This document shows, one piece after another, positions 31,586-39,944 of a stretch of DNA of 64,000 nt. This DNA is from Clostridiales bacterium UBA7273 (GTDB lineage Bacteria > Bacillota > Clostridia > Oscillospirales > Oscillospiraceae), in assembly GCA_002472405.1 (NCBI GenBank), contig DKRV01000009.1:134705-198704 (forward strand), written 5' to 3'. A program made the translations under genes and the position numbers. Position 1 is the stretch's first letter. Each line of letters opens with the position of its first letter. A model generated the notes under the pieces. It ran no database searches. It was not told the DNA's origin and saw nothing but the letters and a program-made list of their open reading frames with translations.

Positions 31586-34357
31586 ATGGGTTTCTTCAGT
31601 AAACTTTTCGGCAGCCACACCGATCATGAGCTTAAAAAAATATACCCTATCGTCGATAAGATAGAGGCGCTCGAGCCGCAGATGCAGGCGCTTTCCGATG
31701 CCGAGCTGCGCGCAAAAACCGCCGAGTTCCGGAACCGCTATGATAACGGCGAGGATCTCGACTCCATGCTGCCCGAGGCATTCGCCGCGGTGCGCGAGGC
31801 CGCGTGGCGTGTCCTCGGCATGAAGCCGTTCCGCGTCCAGCTCATCGGCGGCATCGTCCTGCATCAGGGCCGCATCGCCGAGATGAAGACCGGCGAAGGC
31901 AAGACCCTCGTTGCGGTCATGCCGGCGTACCTCAACGCCATTACCGGCAACGGCGTGCATATTGTCACCGTCAACGACTACCTCGCCCGACGCGACAGCG
32001 AGTGGATGGGCAAGGTGCACAGATTCATGGGTCTCGACGTCGGCCTGATTGTCCACGGCCTGACCAATGAGGAGCGCAAGGCCGCCTACGCCGCCGACAT
32101 CACCTACGGCACAAATAACGAGATGGGCTTTGACTATCTGCGCGATAACATGGCCATTTATAAGGAAAGCCGCGTCCAGCGCGGCCACGCATTTGCCATC
32201 GTTGACGAGGTCGACTCGATCCTCATCGACGAAGCGAGAACACCGCTTATAATCTCCGGTCAGGGCGACGAGAGCACCGATCTTTACCGTCAGGCAAACG
32301 ATTTTGTCGCCGGACTTAAAAAGAAGGTCTATGCCTCCACCGACTCCAAGGAGGAAGAGGACGAGAACATCGACGCCGACTACGTTGTCGATGAAAAAGC
32401 GCGCACGGCGACGCTCACCGCGCGCGGCATTGCCAAGGCAGAGCGCGCGTTCGGCCTTGAAAACTATGCCGATATCGAAAACTCGACCCTCACGCACCAT
32501 ATCAATCAGGCTCTGCGCGCGCACGGCATCATGAAGCGCGACATCGACTACGTCGTAAAAGACGGCGAGGTACTCATCGTCGATGAATTCACCGGCCGCA
32601 TCATGCTCGGCCGCCGCTACAGCGAGGGTCTGCATCAGGCGATCGAGGCAAAGGAGCACGTTGACGTTCAGCGCGAGAATAAGACGCTTGCGACCATCAC
32701 GTTCCAGAACTACTTCAGACTTTATGATAAGCTCTCGGGCATGACCGGTACGGCCGTCACCGAGGCGGAGGAATTTGAGTCGATCTACAAGCTCGATATT
32801 GTCGAGATCCCGACCAACAAGCCCGTTGCGCGTATCGACCAGCCCGACGTTGTTTACAAAACCGAGGCAGGAAAGGATCGCGCGATAATCGAGCAGATAA
32901 TCGCCTGCCACGAAAAGGGGCAGCCTGTCCTGGTCGGCACGATATCCATCGAAAAGAGCGAATATCTATCCAAGCTTTTGAAGGCGCGCGGCATAAAGCA
33001 CAACGTGCTCAATGCAAAGCACCATGAAAAAGAGGCCGAAATCGTCGCTCAGGCCGGTAAGCTCGGCGCTGTTACGATCGCGACCAACATGGCCGGCCGT
33101 GGTACTGATATCATGCTCGGCGGCAACGCCGAATACCTCGCGAAGAACGACCTGCGCAAGGCAGGCTTCACCGAGGAGGTCATTGCCGACGCAACAGGCT
33201 ATGCAGATACAGACAATGAAGAGATACTCAAGGCACGCGCGCTGTACGCCGAAAAGCTAAAGGAGCATAAGGCAGTCTGCGATGAGGAAGCCGAAAAGGT
33301 CAAAGCCGCCGGAGGCCTGTTCATCCTCGGCACCGAGCGCCACGAGTCGCGCCGTATAGACAACCAGCTGCGCGGCCGTGCAGGCCGTCAGGGCGATCCC
33401 GGCGAGAGCCGCTTCTATATTGCGCTGACCGATGACGTAATGCGTCTGTTTGGCTCCGAGCGTATGAGCAACATGATGGACTCCCTCGGTGTTGACGAGG
33501 ATACACCGCTTGACCACAAGATGCTCTCCGGCGCGATCGAGCAGGCTCAGAAGACCGTCGAAAGCCGTAACTTCCAGACCCGTAAGAGCGTTCTGGAATA
33601 CGACGATGTTATGAACCAGCAGCGCAATATCATCTATGATGAGCGCCGCAAGGTGCTCGACGGCGAGAATCTGCGCGAGAACATCAATAAGATGATCTAC
33701 GACTTCGTTGCCGGAACCGTGAACGATGCTCTGCACGGCGGAGCTCCTGAAAACGAGGAGCACCTTGCCGAGGTCATTGCTCCCTTTGAAAAGCTCTTCC
33801 TGCCCAAGGGTGCGGTGAAGTTTGACGATTTCAAGGGCGCGCCCAAGGCTCAGGAGATCATCGACCGTGTGTATGACATTGCGCAGCAGGTCTACGATAA
33901 GCGAGAGGCGGAGTTTGGTACGGCTCCCGACGGGCAGCCCGTCATGCGAGAGATCGAGCGCGTTATCATGCTGCGCGTCGTCGATGAATACTGGATGGAT
34001 CACATCGACGCAATGGCAGAGCTCAAGCGCGGCATCGGCCTGCGCGGCTACGGCAACGTAAAGCCCATCGACGCGTACAAGCGCGAGGGCTACGATATGT
34101 TCGAGGCGATGATAAACGGCATCCGCGAGGAGACCGTGCGCAGAATATTCACCGTCCGTGTCCGCAAGGAGCAGACGCTCGAGCGCAAGGCCGTTGCGAA
34201 GAATATGGCCGCAAACGTAGGCGGTGAAGCGCCCAAGAAAAAGCCCATCAAGAAAGCGCCGAAGCCCGGCCGCAACGATCCCTGCCCCTGCGGCAAAATG
34301 AAGGCCGACGGCTCGCGCAGACTCAAATATAAGGAATGCTGCGGCAGAAACGACTGA
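31586..34357 (+). CDS. secA: Preprotein translocase ATPase SecA
   Basis: A 923-residue motor that pushes unfolded preproteins through SecYEG. Walker A MKTGEGKTLVAVMPAYL, DEAD-like VDEVDSILIDEARTPLI, cross-linking domain, the helicase motif TNMAGRGTDIMLGG and GRAGRQGDPGESRFYIAL are all present. The C-terminus has a basic linker and a zinc/SecB-type motif (CPCG ... CC). ATG at 31586 is preferred because it follows GAAAGG and gives the usual MGFFSKLFG start. It leads a run with pgeF, a binding protein, cdd and a LysR HTH. Confidence 0.96.
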   Translation: MGFFSKLFGSHTDHELKKIYPIVDKIEALEPQMQALSDAELRAKTAEFRNRYDNGEDLDSMLPEAFAAVREAAWRVLGMKPFRVQLIGGIVLHQGRIAEMKTGEGKTLVAVMPAYLNAITGNGVHIVTVNDYLARRDSEWMGKVHRFMGLDVGLIVHGLTNEERKAAYAADITYGTNNEMGFDYLRDNMAIYKESRVQRGHAFAIVDEVDSILIDEARTPLIISGQGDESTDLYRQANDFVAGLKKKVYASTDSKEEEDENIDADYVVDEKARTATLTARGIAKAERAFGLENYADIENSTLTHHINQALRAHGIMKRDIDYVVKDGEVLIVDEFTGRIMLGRRYSEGLHQAIEAKEHVDVQRENKTLATITFQNYFRLYDKLSGMTGTAVTEAEEFESIYKLDIVEIPTNKPVARIDQPDVVYKTEAGKDRAIIEQIIACHEKGQPVLVGTISIEKSEYLSKLLKARGIKHNVLNAKHHEKEAEIVAQAGKLGAVTIATNMAGRGTDIMLGGNAEYLAKNDLRKAGFTEEVIADATGYADTDNEEILKARALYAEKLKEHKAVCDEEAEKVKAAGGLFILGTERHESRRIDNQLRGRAGRQGDPGESRFYIALTDDVMRLFGSERMSNMMDSLGVDEDTPLDHKMLSGAIEQAQKTVESRNFQTRKSVLEYDDVMNQQRNIIYDERRKVLDGENLRENINKMIYDFVAGTVNDALHGGAPENEEHLAEVIAPFEKLFLPKGAVKFDDFKGAPKAQEIIDRVYDIAQQVYDKREAEFGTAPDGQPVMREIERVIMLRVVDEYWMDHIDAMAELKRGIGLRGYGNVKPIDAYKREGYDMFEAMINGIREETVRRIFTVRVRKEQTLERKAVAKNMAANVGGEAPKKKPIKKAPKPGRNDPCPCGKMKADGSRRLKYKECCGRND

Positions 34358-34369
34358 CGAGGAAGCATA

Positions 34370-35161
34370 ATGGCATTTACTGAAAACATGCAGCACGGCT
34401 GCGTATACATGACATCGGATAAAATAAGCGCAAAGCATATGTTCACAACGCGCATCGGCGGCGTGAGCAAGGGCGTTTTCGCCTCGTGGAACCTTGGCGT
34501 GCACCGCGGCGACGATGACGCCGCCGTCTGCGAAAACTACCGCCTCGCCGGCGAGATCATGGGCTGCGGAAAGGACGACTTCGTTGTCACAAAGCAGGTT
34601 CACGGCAGGCTCGTTCACCTTGCCTGCGATGCCGACCGATACCCGGTCGGCTCGGATAAGCGCATCGAGTGCGACGGGTTTGTGACAAACGTAAAGAATC
34701 TGCCGATCATGATCTATATTGCCGACTGCGTGCCGGTTCTGCTGCACGATCCCGAGGCTGAGGTCATTGCGGCGGTGCACTGCGGCTGGAAGAGCAGCGT
34801 GCAGGACATCCTCGGTGCGGCGGTCGAAAAAATGTGCGCGCTCGGCGCAAGACCGGAGAATATCCGCGCGGCCATCGGCGCGAGCATCGGCAAATGCTGC
34901 TTTGAGTGCGATGACGACGTTCCCGAGGCTGTGGAGCGCTATCTCGGCGGCGAGACTGACGGACTTTTCGAGAAAAAGCCGAACGGCAAAACGCATGTCG
35001 ATCTGCGCGGCGCAAACGCGCGCAGACTTGAGCAGCTCGGCCTAAAGCGCGAGAATATCGACGTGTCCGCCGAGTGCACGATGTGCCTTCCGGAGAAATA
35101 CTGGTCGCACCGGGCAACCGACGGAGTTCGCGGCAGCATGGCGGCGGCGATAATGCTCTGA
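34370..35161 (+). CDS. pgeF: Peptidoglycan editing factor / laccase-domain protein (YfiH)
   Basis: A 263-residue Cu-oxidase_4 (YfiH) family protein. Conserved blocks: FTTRIGGVSKGVFASWNLG, VTKQVHG, CDGFVTN, IADCVPVLLHD and AAVHCGWKSS with the active-site His/Cys. In E. coli PgeF removes misincorporated serine from muropeptide precursors; homologs have also been described as purine nucleoside phosphorylases/adenosine deaminases. Starts 12 bp after secA. Nucleoside activity would fit the cdd gene nearby (inference). Confidence 0.9.
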   Translation: MAFTENMQHGCVYMTSDKISAKHMFTTRIGGVSKGVFASWNLGVHRGDDDAAVCENYRLAGEIMGCGKDDFVVTKQVHGRLVHLACDADRYPVGSDKRIECDGFVTNVKNLPIMIYIADCVPVLLHDPEAEVIAAVHCGWKSSVQDILGAAVEKMCALGARPENIRAAIGASIGKCCFECDDDVPEAVERYLGGETDGLFEKKPNGKTHVDLRGANARRLEQLGLKRENIDVSAECTMCLPEKYWSHRATDGVRGSMAAAIML

Positions 35162-35170
35162 GGTGCGAAA

Positions 35171-36778
35171 ATGTCAAAGATGAAAAGATTTATTGCGCTG
35201 CTGCTCGCGCTGCTGTCGGTGCTTTCGCTGGCAGCCTGCGGCACGGCCGACGATAATAAGGACGATTACGTCAAGGGCACGAGCGCCGGCAAGGAGCTTG
35301 GGCAGACCGTCGCGGCCGACGATATATTCACGCTCAACTGCAATAAGGGCTACAGCATGAATCCGCTTATTGCGACGAACACGAACAATCAGCTCGTCTG
35401 CAGCCTTGTTTACGAAAACATCGTCGAGGTCGATAACAGCTTTGAGGTTCAGCCTAACGTTGTCAGCGAGTGGTCTACCGAGGACGGCTCAAGCTGGACG
35501 CTGAAGGTCGCATCGGGGCACACTTTCCATAACGGCGCAGCTCTCACCGCAACGGACGTTGCCTACACGATCCAGATCGCAATGCGAAATGACCGCTTCA
35601 GAGCTCGTCTTAGCTACGTTTCCGGCTGCTCGGCTACCGATTCGGAAACGGTCGTGGTCAATCTCTCGAAGAAAAACATGATGTTCCCGGCGCTTTTGAG
35701 TATCCCTGTCATTCAGTACGGAACAGCGACCCAGCCCTATCCCGGCGGCTCGGGACCTTACCAGTATGCCTCGGATTATAACAGCCTGACGGTGTTTTCA
35801 AAGCACAAGAACGCGGCGACAATGCCGCTGAAAACGATATATCTCAAGGAGTATTCCGGAACCGATGAGACGATATCGGCATTTGCCGATTCGCTTATTG
35901 ACCTTGTGCTCAATGACCCGAGCTCGACAACAAATATCGGCTACGGCAGCGCAAACGACATCCGCGGCTTCAACACGACGAATATGCACTATATCGTCTT
36001 TAACTCTTACAGCACGGATTTTTCAAACGATGCGCTGCGGTTTGCGATGAACTATGCCTTCGACCGCGACAGTATAGTAAGCCAGTTCGGCGGCTATGCG
36101 TCGGCGGCGAACCTGCCGATAAATCCGGCAAGCAGCCTGTATAACGAAAACTATGCAAAGCAGTTTAATTACAGCCTCAACAAGGTCCAGGAGGCTCTGG
36201 CCAATGCCGGCATGAAGGACTATGACGGCGACGGCTTCCTGGAGTTTAAAAACGGCGAGGAGATCATAAAGATCGACCTTAATTTCCTCGTTTACAGCGG
36301 CAGCACGATCAAGGTCAACGCCGCCAAGAAATTTGCCGAGGATATGAAGAGCATCGGACTTCAGGTCACGGTCGACAAGCAGGACTGGAATAATTACAAA
36401 AAGCTGCTCGACGCAGGCAACTATGATATGGCCTACTGCGAGGTGCGCCTAAACGGCGACTTTGACCCGAGCAAGCTGCTCATGTCCGGTGCGTCGATGA
36501 ACTACGGCGCGGTTGCCGATTCGCAGCTTGATGAATTGATATCGGCTTATCTTTCCGCAAACGACGATGATCGCAGAACAGCCTGCGACAATATGTGCGC
36601 CTACATTGCAAACAAGGCCTACATCGTGCCGCTGGTGTTCGAGCGCCATCAGCTTATAAGCCATCGCGGCGTTGTCGAGGGCGCAAAGGCAAACGAGAAT
36701 AATCCCCTGTGCAATATAGAAAACTGGACTGTTAAGATCGAAAACGTGAAGAAATCGGAAGATACGACTAAAGATTGA
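35171..36778 (+). CDS. Family 5 ABC substrate-binding lipoprotein, without cognate transporter genes
   Basis: A 535-residue SBP_bac_5 protein with signal peptide and lipobox LSLAACG, then the oligopeptide/nickel-type fold: SLVYENIVEVD, WTLKVASGHTFHNGAALTATDVAYTI split as WTLKVASG and FHNGAALTATDVAYT, FAMNYAFDRDSIV and LDAGNYDMAY. It binds a ligand outside the membrane. No permease or ATPase genes adjoin, so it is an orphan receptor or serves a distant transporter. GAGGTG precedes the start; it is in a run with pgeF and cdd. Confidence 0.88.
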   Translation: MSKMKRFIALLLALLSVLSLAACGTADDNKDDYVKGTSAGKELGQTVAADDIFTLNCNKGYSMNPLIATNTNNQLVCSLVYENIVEVDNSFEVQPNVVSEWSTEDGSSWTLKVASGHTFHNGAALTATDVAYTIQIAMRNDRFRARLSYVSGCSATDSETVVVNLSKKNMMFPALLSIPVIQYGTATQPYPGGSGPYQYASDYNSLTVFSKHKNAATMPLKTIYLKEYSGTDETISAFADSLIDLVLNDPSSTTNIGYGSANDIRGFNTTNMHYIVFNSYSTDFSNDALRFAMNYAFDRDSIVSQFGGYASAANLPINPASSLYNENYAKQFNYSLNKVQEALANAGMKDYDGDGFLEFKNGEEIIKIDLNFLVYSGSTIKVNAAKKFAEDMKSIGLQVTVDKQDWNNYKKLLDAGNYDMAYCEVRLNGDFDPSKLLMSGASMNYGAVADSQLDELISAYLSANDDDRRTACDNMCAYIANKAYIVPLVFERHQLISHRGVVEGAKANENNPLCNIENWTVKIENVKKSEDTTKD

Positions 36779-36796
36779 GAAACGGAGAGGTGTCTT

Positions 36797-37180
36797 ATGA
36801 CAGATAAGGAGCTTTTGGCGATCGCGAGAGAGGCGTCCGGCAGAGCGTATGTTCCTTATTCCAAATTCGCAGTCGGCGCGGCGCTCGAATGCCGCGGCGG
36901 ACGTGTATTCACCGGCTGCAACGTCGAAAACGCCGCGCTGGGCGATACGATTTGCGCCGAGCGCACGGCCTGCGTCAAGGCGATAAGCGAGGGCTACAGG
37001 GACTATGTCCGCCTTGCCATTTATGCCGAGAGCCAGAACTACTGCATGCCCTGCGGCTCCTGCCGCCAGTTTTTGTCCGAGTTTAACGACGGCGAGTTGG
37101 AGATACTCTGCTGCAAGGCTGACGGCAGATATGTAAGCTACAGGCTCAAAGAGCTGCTGCCCTATACATTTAATTATTGA
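36797..37180 (+). CDS. cdd: Cytidine deaminase
   Basis: A 127-residue zinc enzyme of pyrimidine salvage, deaminating cytidine and deoxycytidine. TGCNVENAALGDTICAERTA contains the zinc Cys and catalytic Glu (CAE), and MPCGSCRQFL gives the other two zinc cysteines. Length is that of the homotetrameric class. GGAGAGG precedes the ATG. Confidence 0.95.
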   Translation: MTDKELLAIAREASGRAYVPYSKFAVGAALECRGGRVFTGCNVENAALGDTICAERTACVKAISEGYRDYVRLAIYAESQNYCMPCGSCRQFLSEFNDGELEILCCKADGRYVSYRLKELLPYTFNY

Positions 37181-37181
37181 T

Positions 37182-37439
37182 ATGGAGCTTGAGCAACTGC
37201 GTGCCTTCGTCGCCGTGGCGGAGGAGAAGAGCTACACAAAGGCAGGGGAGCGGCTGTATATGAGCCACTCGACAATGTCGCGCGCCGTTTCGGCGCTTGA
37301 GCATGAGTTCGGCGTGCGCCTTATAAGCCGCGATAACCACGTAGCAGGGCTGACTCCCGAGGGCGAAAAGCTCTGCGAAATGGCCAAGAAACTGCTTGAT
37401 ATGGCTGCCGAGATCGAGGAAAAAATGCATTTAAGCTGA
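37182..37439 (+). CDS. LysR helix-turn-helix domain only (85 residues)
   Basis: Starts one base after the cdd stop. The sequence is a complete LTTR DNA-binding domain with linker helix (AFVAVAEEKSYTKAGERLYM, STMSRAVSALEHEFGVRLIS, TPEGEKLCEMAKKLLDMAAE) and then stops; the approximately 200-residue effector domain is absent and the 50 bp before the next hairpin do not encode it. Either a truncated LysR gene or a small stand-alone DNA-binding protein. Confidence 0.7.
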   Translation: MELEQLRAFVAVAEEKSYTKAGERLYMSHSTMSRAVSALEHEFGVRLISRDNHVAGLTPEGEKLCEMAKKLLDMAAEIEEKMHLS

Positions 37440-37477
37440 ATCAACAAAAATTCGCACGAAATTTCTGCGAAAAGTAC

Positions 37478-37509
37478 AAAACTCCCCCTTGACATAAAGG
37501 GGGAGTTTT
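37478..37509 (+). terminator. Terminator hairpin upstream of the S10 operon
   Basis: Perfect 13-bp inverted repeat AAAACTCCCCCTT / AAGGGGGAGTTTT with loop GACATA, ending the secA-cdd run. Its loop and left arm contain the -35 box of the ribosomal promoter. Confidence 0.8.
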
Positions 37510-37517
37510 GGTATCCT
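37489..37517 (+). promoter_or_regulatory. Sigma-A promoter of the S10 ribosomal operon
   Basis: Perfect TTGACA (37489-37494), 17-bp spacer and TATCCT (37512-37517). It gives a leader of about 300 nt before rpsJ. The -35 lies inside the preceding terminator hairpin. Confidence 0.85.
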
Positions 37518-37677
37518 ATTAGAGCGCCTGTGCGTTGCTAACGGGCGTATTATGCGATGAAGCGGGAGATTGCTCGTTTTTCGAGGTAACTTCCGTGGAG
37601 TATGTCCGGTACCGATGCCATTTCGGTACACAATCGGGCGGCTGAAGCGTACTGCACATGGTGTATATCACCTGTAC

Positions 37678-37731
37678 GGTATCAGACCGGCTCAAAAAGG
37701 CCGGTTTGTTTTTCGGACAGGGTTTGATACA
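37678..37731 (+). promoter_or_regulatory. Attenuator-like structure in the S10 leader
   Basis: ACCGGC (37686-37691) pairs with GCCGGT (37700-37705) and is followed by TTGTTTTT; flanking GTATCA / TGATAC can close a larger stem. The rest of the 37518-37824 leader holds no gene and shows only short hairpins. Possible autogenous control site. Confidence 0.5.
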
Positions 37732-37824
37732 CATGGTTGAGTGTGCAAAAATCCGCTTCATCCGTACGGGACATGAGGCGATCCCAATGACGCCGCAAAA
37801 ACTGTACGAAAAGGAGAAAAAACA

Positions 37825-38136
37825 ATGGCAAACAAGAACATGATCCGCATCAGACTCAAGGCTTACGATCATCAGCTGATCGACAAGGCCGCAGAGACCA
37901 TCGTTGAGGCTGCAAAGCGCACCGATGCACAGGTTTCCGGCCCCATCCCCCTGCCCACCAAGACCGAGATCGTCACCATCCTCCGCGCTGTTCATAAGTA
38001 TAAGTACAGCCGTGAGCAGTTCGAGCGCCGCACTCACAAGCGCCTGATCGACGTGATGAATCCCACCCAGAAGACGGTCGAGGCTCTTATGTCCCTCGAG
38101 CTGCCCGCAGGCGTTGAGATCGAGATCAAGCTCTAA
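37825..38136 (+). CDS. rpsJ: 30S ribosomal protein S10
   Basis: 103 residues; IRIRLKAYDHQLIDKAAETI and RTHKRLIDVMNPTQKTVEAL are diagnostic. S10 is in the 30S head and doubles as antitermination factor NusE. AAGGAG precedes the ATG. First gene of the S10 operon. Confidence 0.97.
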   Translation: MANKNMIRIRLKAYDHQLIDKAAETIVEAAKRTDAQVSGPIPLPTKTEIVTILRAVHKYKYSREQFERRTHKRLIDVMNPTQKTVEALMSLELPAGVEIEIKL

Positions 38137-38261
38137 GCAAAACCCCGAAAACCCAAGTCAACGACCCATAGTCCGTAACTTGCGAATGCGGACGGGTTAA
38201 GTTGCCAGCCTCTGGCTTGAAGCTAAGCGAGGCAACCAATAACCGAAGGAGGAAATATCTA

Positions 38262-38990
38262 ATGAAGAAAGCCATTATCGGCAAGAAGGTCGGCATGACG
38301 CAGATCTTCGACGAAATGGGCAAGGTCATCCCCGTGACCGTCATCGAGGCAGGCCCCTGCGTCGTGACCCAGAAGATGACCGCAGAAAAGGAAGGCTATG
38401 AAGCCGTCCAGCTCGGTTACGAAGAAGTTTCCGAGAAGCACATCTCCAAGCCCGAAGCCGGCCACCTGAAGAAGAACGGCATCGGCATGCTCAAGCACCT
38501 TAAAGAGTTCAAGCTCGAAAACGCGGCAGAGCTCAACGTCGGCGACGTTCTCAAGGCAGACGTCTTCGCAGCCGGCGACAAGGTCGACGTTACCGGCACC
38601 AGCAAGGGCCATGGCTACGCAGGCGTTGTAAAGCGCCACGGCGCACAGCGCACCCCCACCAGCCACGGCGGCGGTCCTGTTCACCGTCACGCAGGCTCCA
38701 TGGGCTCCGGCACCGACCCCAGCCGCATCTTCAAGGGCAAGATCGGCGCAGGCCACATGGGCGTAGATCAGGTCACCGTTCAGAACCTCGATGTCGTCCA
38801 GGTAGACCCCGAGCTGAACATGCTCGTTATCCGCGGCGCTATCCCCGGCCCCAAGGGCGGCCTCGTTTACGTTAAGAGCACCGCAAAGGTCGCACCCGTC
38901 AAGAAGGGCGAGGGCGCTGGCATCAGCCTCAACCCGCAGAAGGCATCTGCTCGTGTCAACCCGCAGAAGGCTTCCGCGCGCAACAAGTAA
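38262..38990 (+). CDS. rplC: 50S ribosomal protein L3 with extended C-terminus
   Basis: 242 residues, starting MKKAIIGKKVGMTQIFDEMG after GGAGGAAA. Core signature GVVKRHGAQRTPTSHGG. Typical L3 ends near VKSTAK; here about 30 extra residues follow, including a duplicated unit NPQKASARV / NPQKASARN encoded by a 27-bp direct repeat (38931-38984). The 125-bp gap to rpsJ has two hairpins (GTCCG/CGGAC; GTTGCC/GGCAAC) that may be regulatory. Confidence 0.96.
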   Translation: MKKAIIGKKVGMTQIFDEMGKVIPVTVIEAGPCVVTQKMTAEKEGYEAVQLGYEEVSEKHISKPEAGHLKKNGIGMLKHLKEFKLENAAELNVGDVLKADVFAAGDKVDVTGTSKGHGYAGVVKRHGAQRTPTSHGGGPVHRHAGSMGSGTDPSRIFKGKIGAGHMGVDQVTVQNLDVVQVDPELNMLVIRGAIPGPKGGLVYVKSTAKVAPVKKGEGAGISLNPQKASARVNPQKASARNK

Positions 38991-39009
38991 GGAAAGGAGA
39001 GTGTCTTAA

Positions 39010-39633
39010 ATGCCTATTACTAACGTATACAACATGGCAGGTGAGAAGGTCGGCGAGATCGAACTCTCCGCAGCCATCTTCGGCGTCGAGCCGAACAAGT
39101 CTGTCCTTCATGACAGCGTCAAGAACCACCTGGCAAATTGCCGTCAGGGCACCCAGAGCGCACTCACCAAGGGCGAGGTCAGCTACACGACCGCAAAGCC
39201 CTGGCGCCAGAAGGGCACCGGCCGCGCACGCGCAGGCTACAAGGGTTCTCCCGTGTGGACTCACGGCGGCGTAGCATTTGCTCCGAAGCCCCGCGATTAC
39301 AGCTACACCCTCAATAAGAAGGTAAAGCGTCTGGCTCTCAAGAGCGCACTGAGCGCAATGGCAGCCTCCGACGCGATCGTAGTTATCGACGATATCAAGG
39401 TCGATGAGATCAAGACCAAGACTTTCAAGGCATTCCTTGACGCGGTCAATGTCTCCGGCAAGACCCTCGTCGTCACCGAGAGCGTTGACGAGAAGGTAGT
39501 TAAGTCTGCACGCAACATCGCAGGCGTCACCACCACCATCGCAACCATTCTCAGCCCCTATATGATACTCACTAACCGCAAGCTCGTTGTTTCCAAGGCA
39601 GCGCTTGCAAAGATCGAGGAGGTGTACGCCTGA
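39010..39633 (+). CDS. rplD: 50S ribosomal protein L4
   Basis: 207 residues; TKGEVSYTTAKPWRQKGTGRARAG is the conserved tunnel loop (split here as TKGEVSYTTAKPW and RQKGTGRARAG). L4 lines the exit tunnel and in E. coli represses the S10 operon through its leader. Overlaps rplW by one base. Confidence 0.97.
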   Translation: MPITNVYNMAGEKVGEIELSAAIFGVEPNKSVLHDSVKNHLANCRQGTQSALTKGEVSYTTAKPWRQKGTGRARAGYKGSPVWTHGGVAFAPKPRDYSYTLNKKVKRLALKSALSAMAASDAIVVIDDIKVDEIKTKTFKAFLDAVNVSGKTLVVTESVDEKVVKSARNIAGVTTTIATILSPYMILTNRKLVVSKAALAKIEEVYA

Positions 39634-39929
39634 TGAAAACCGCTTATGATATCATCATTCGCCCCATCATCACCGAGCAGTCCATGGAAGACCTGGACAT
39701 CAAAAAGTACGCTTTTGAAGTCGCTAAGGATGCAACCAAGATCGAGATAAAGAAGGCCATCGAAGAGATCTTCGACGTCACCGTCATCAAGGTAAACACC
39801 CTCAACGTAAACGGCAAGGCAAAGCGCACCGGCTCGTACCCCATGGGCAAGACCGCCTCTTGGAAGAAAGCCATCGTAAAGCTCAGCGAAGACTCCAAGA
39901 ACATTGAGCTGTTCGAGAACATGGCATAA
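39633..39929 (+). CDS. rplW: 50S ribosomal protein L23
   Basis: 98 residues, beginning with the family motif YDIIIRPIITEQSM. L23 sits at the tunnel exit and docks SRP and trigger factor. ATG overlaps the rplD stop (TGATG). Confidence 0.96.
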   Translation: MKTAYDIIIRPIITEQSMEDLDIKKYAFEVAKDATKIEIKKAIEEIFDVTVIKVNTLNVNGKAKRTGSYPMGKTASWKKAIVKLSEDSKNIELFENMA

Positions 39930-39944
39930 GGGGAGGATCAAAGA

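Noticed and set aside
37658..37843. 61-codon frame in the S10 leader
   Set aside because: It lies across leader hairpins, lacks a ribosome binding site and runs into rpsJ in another frame.
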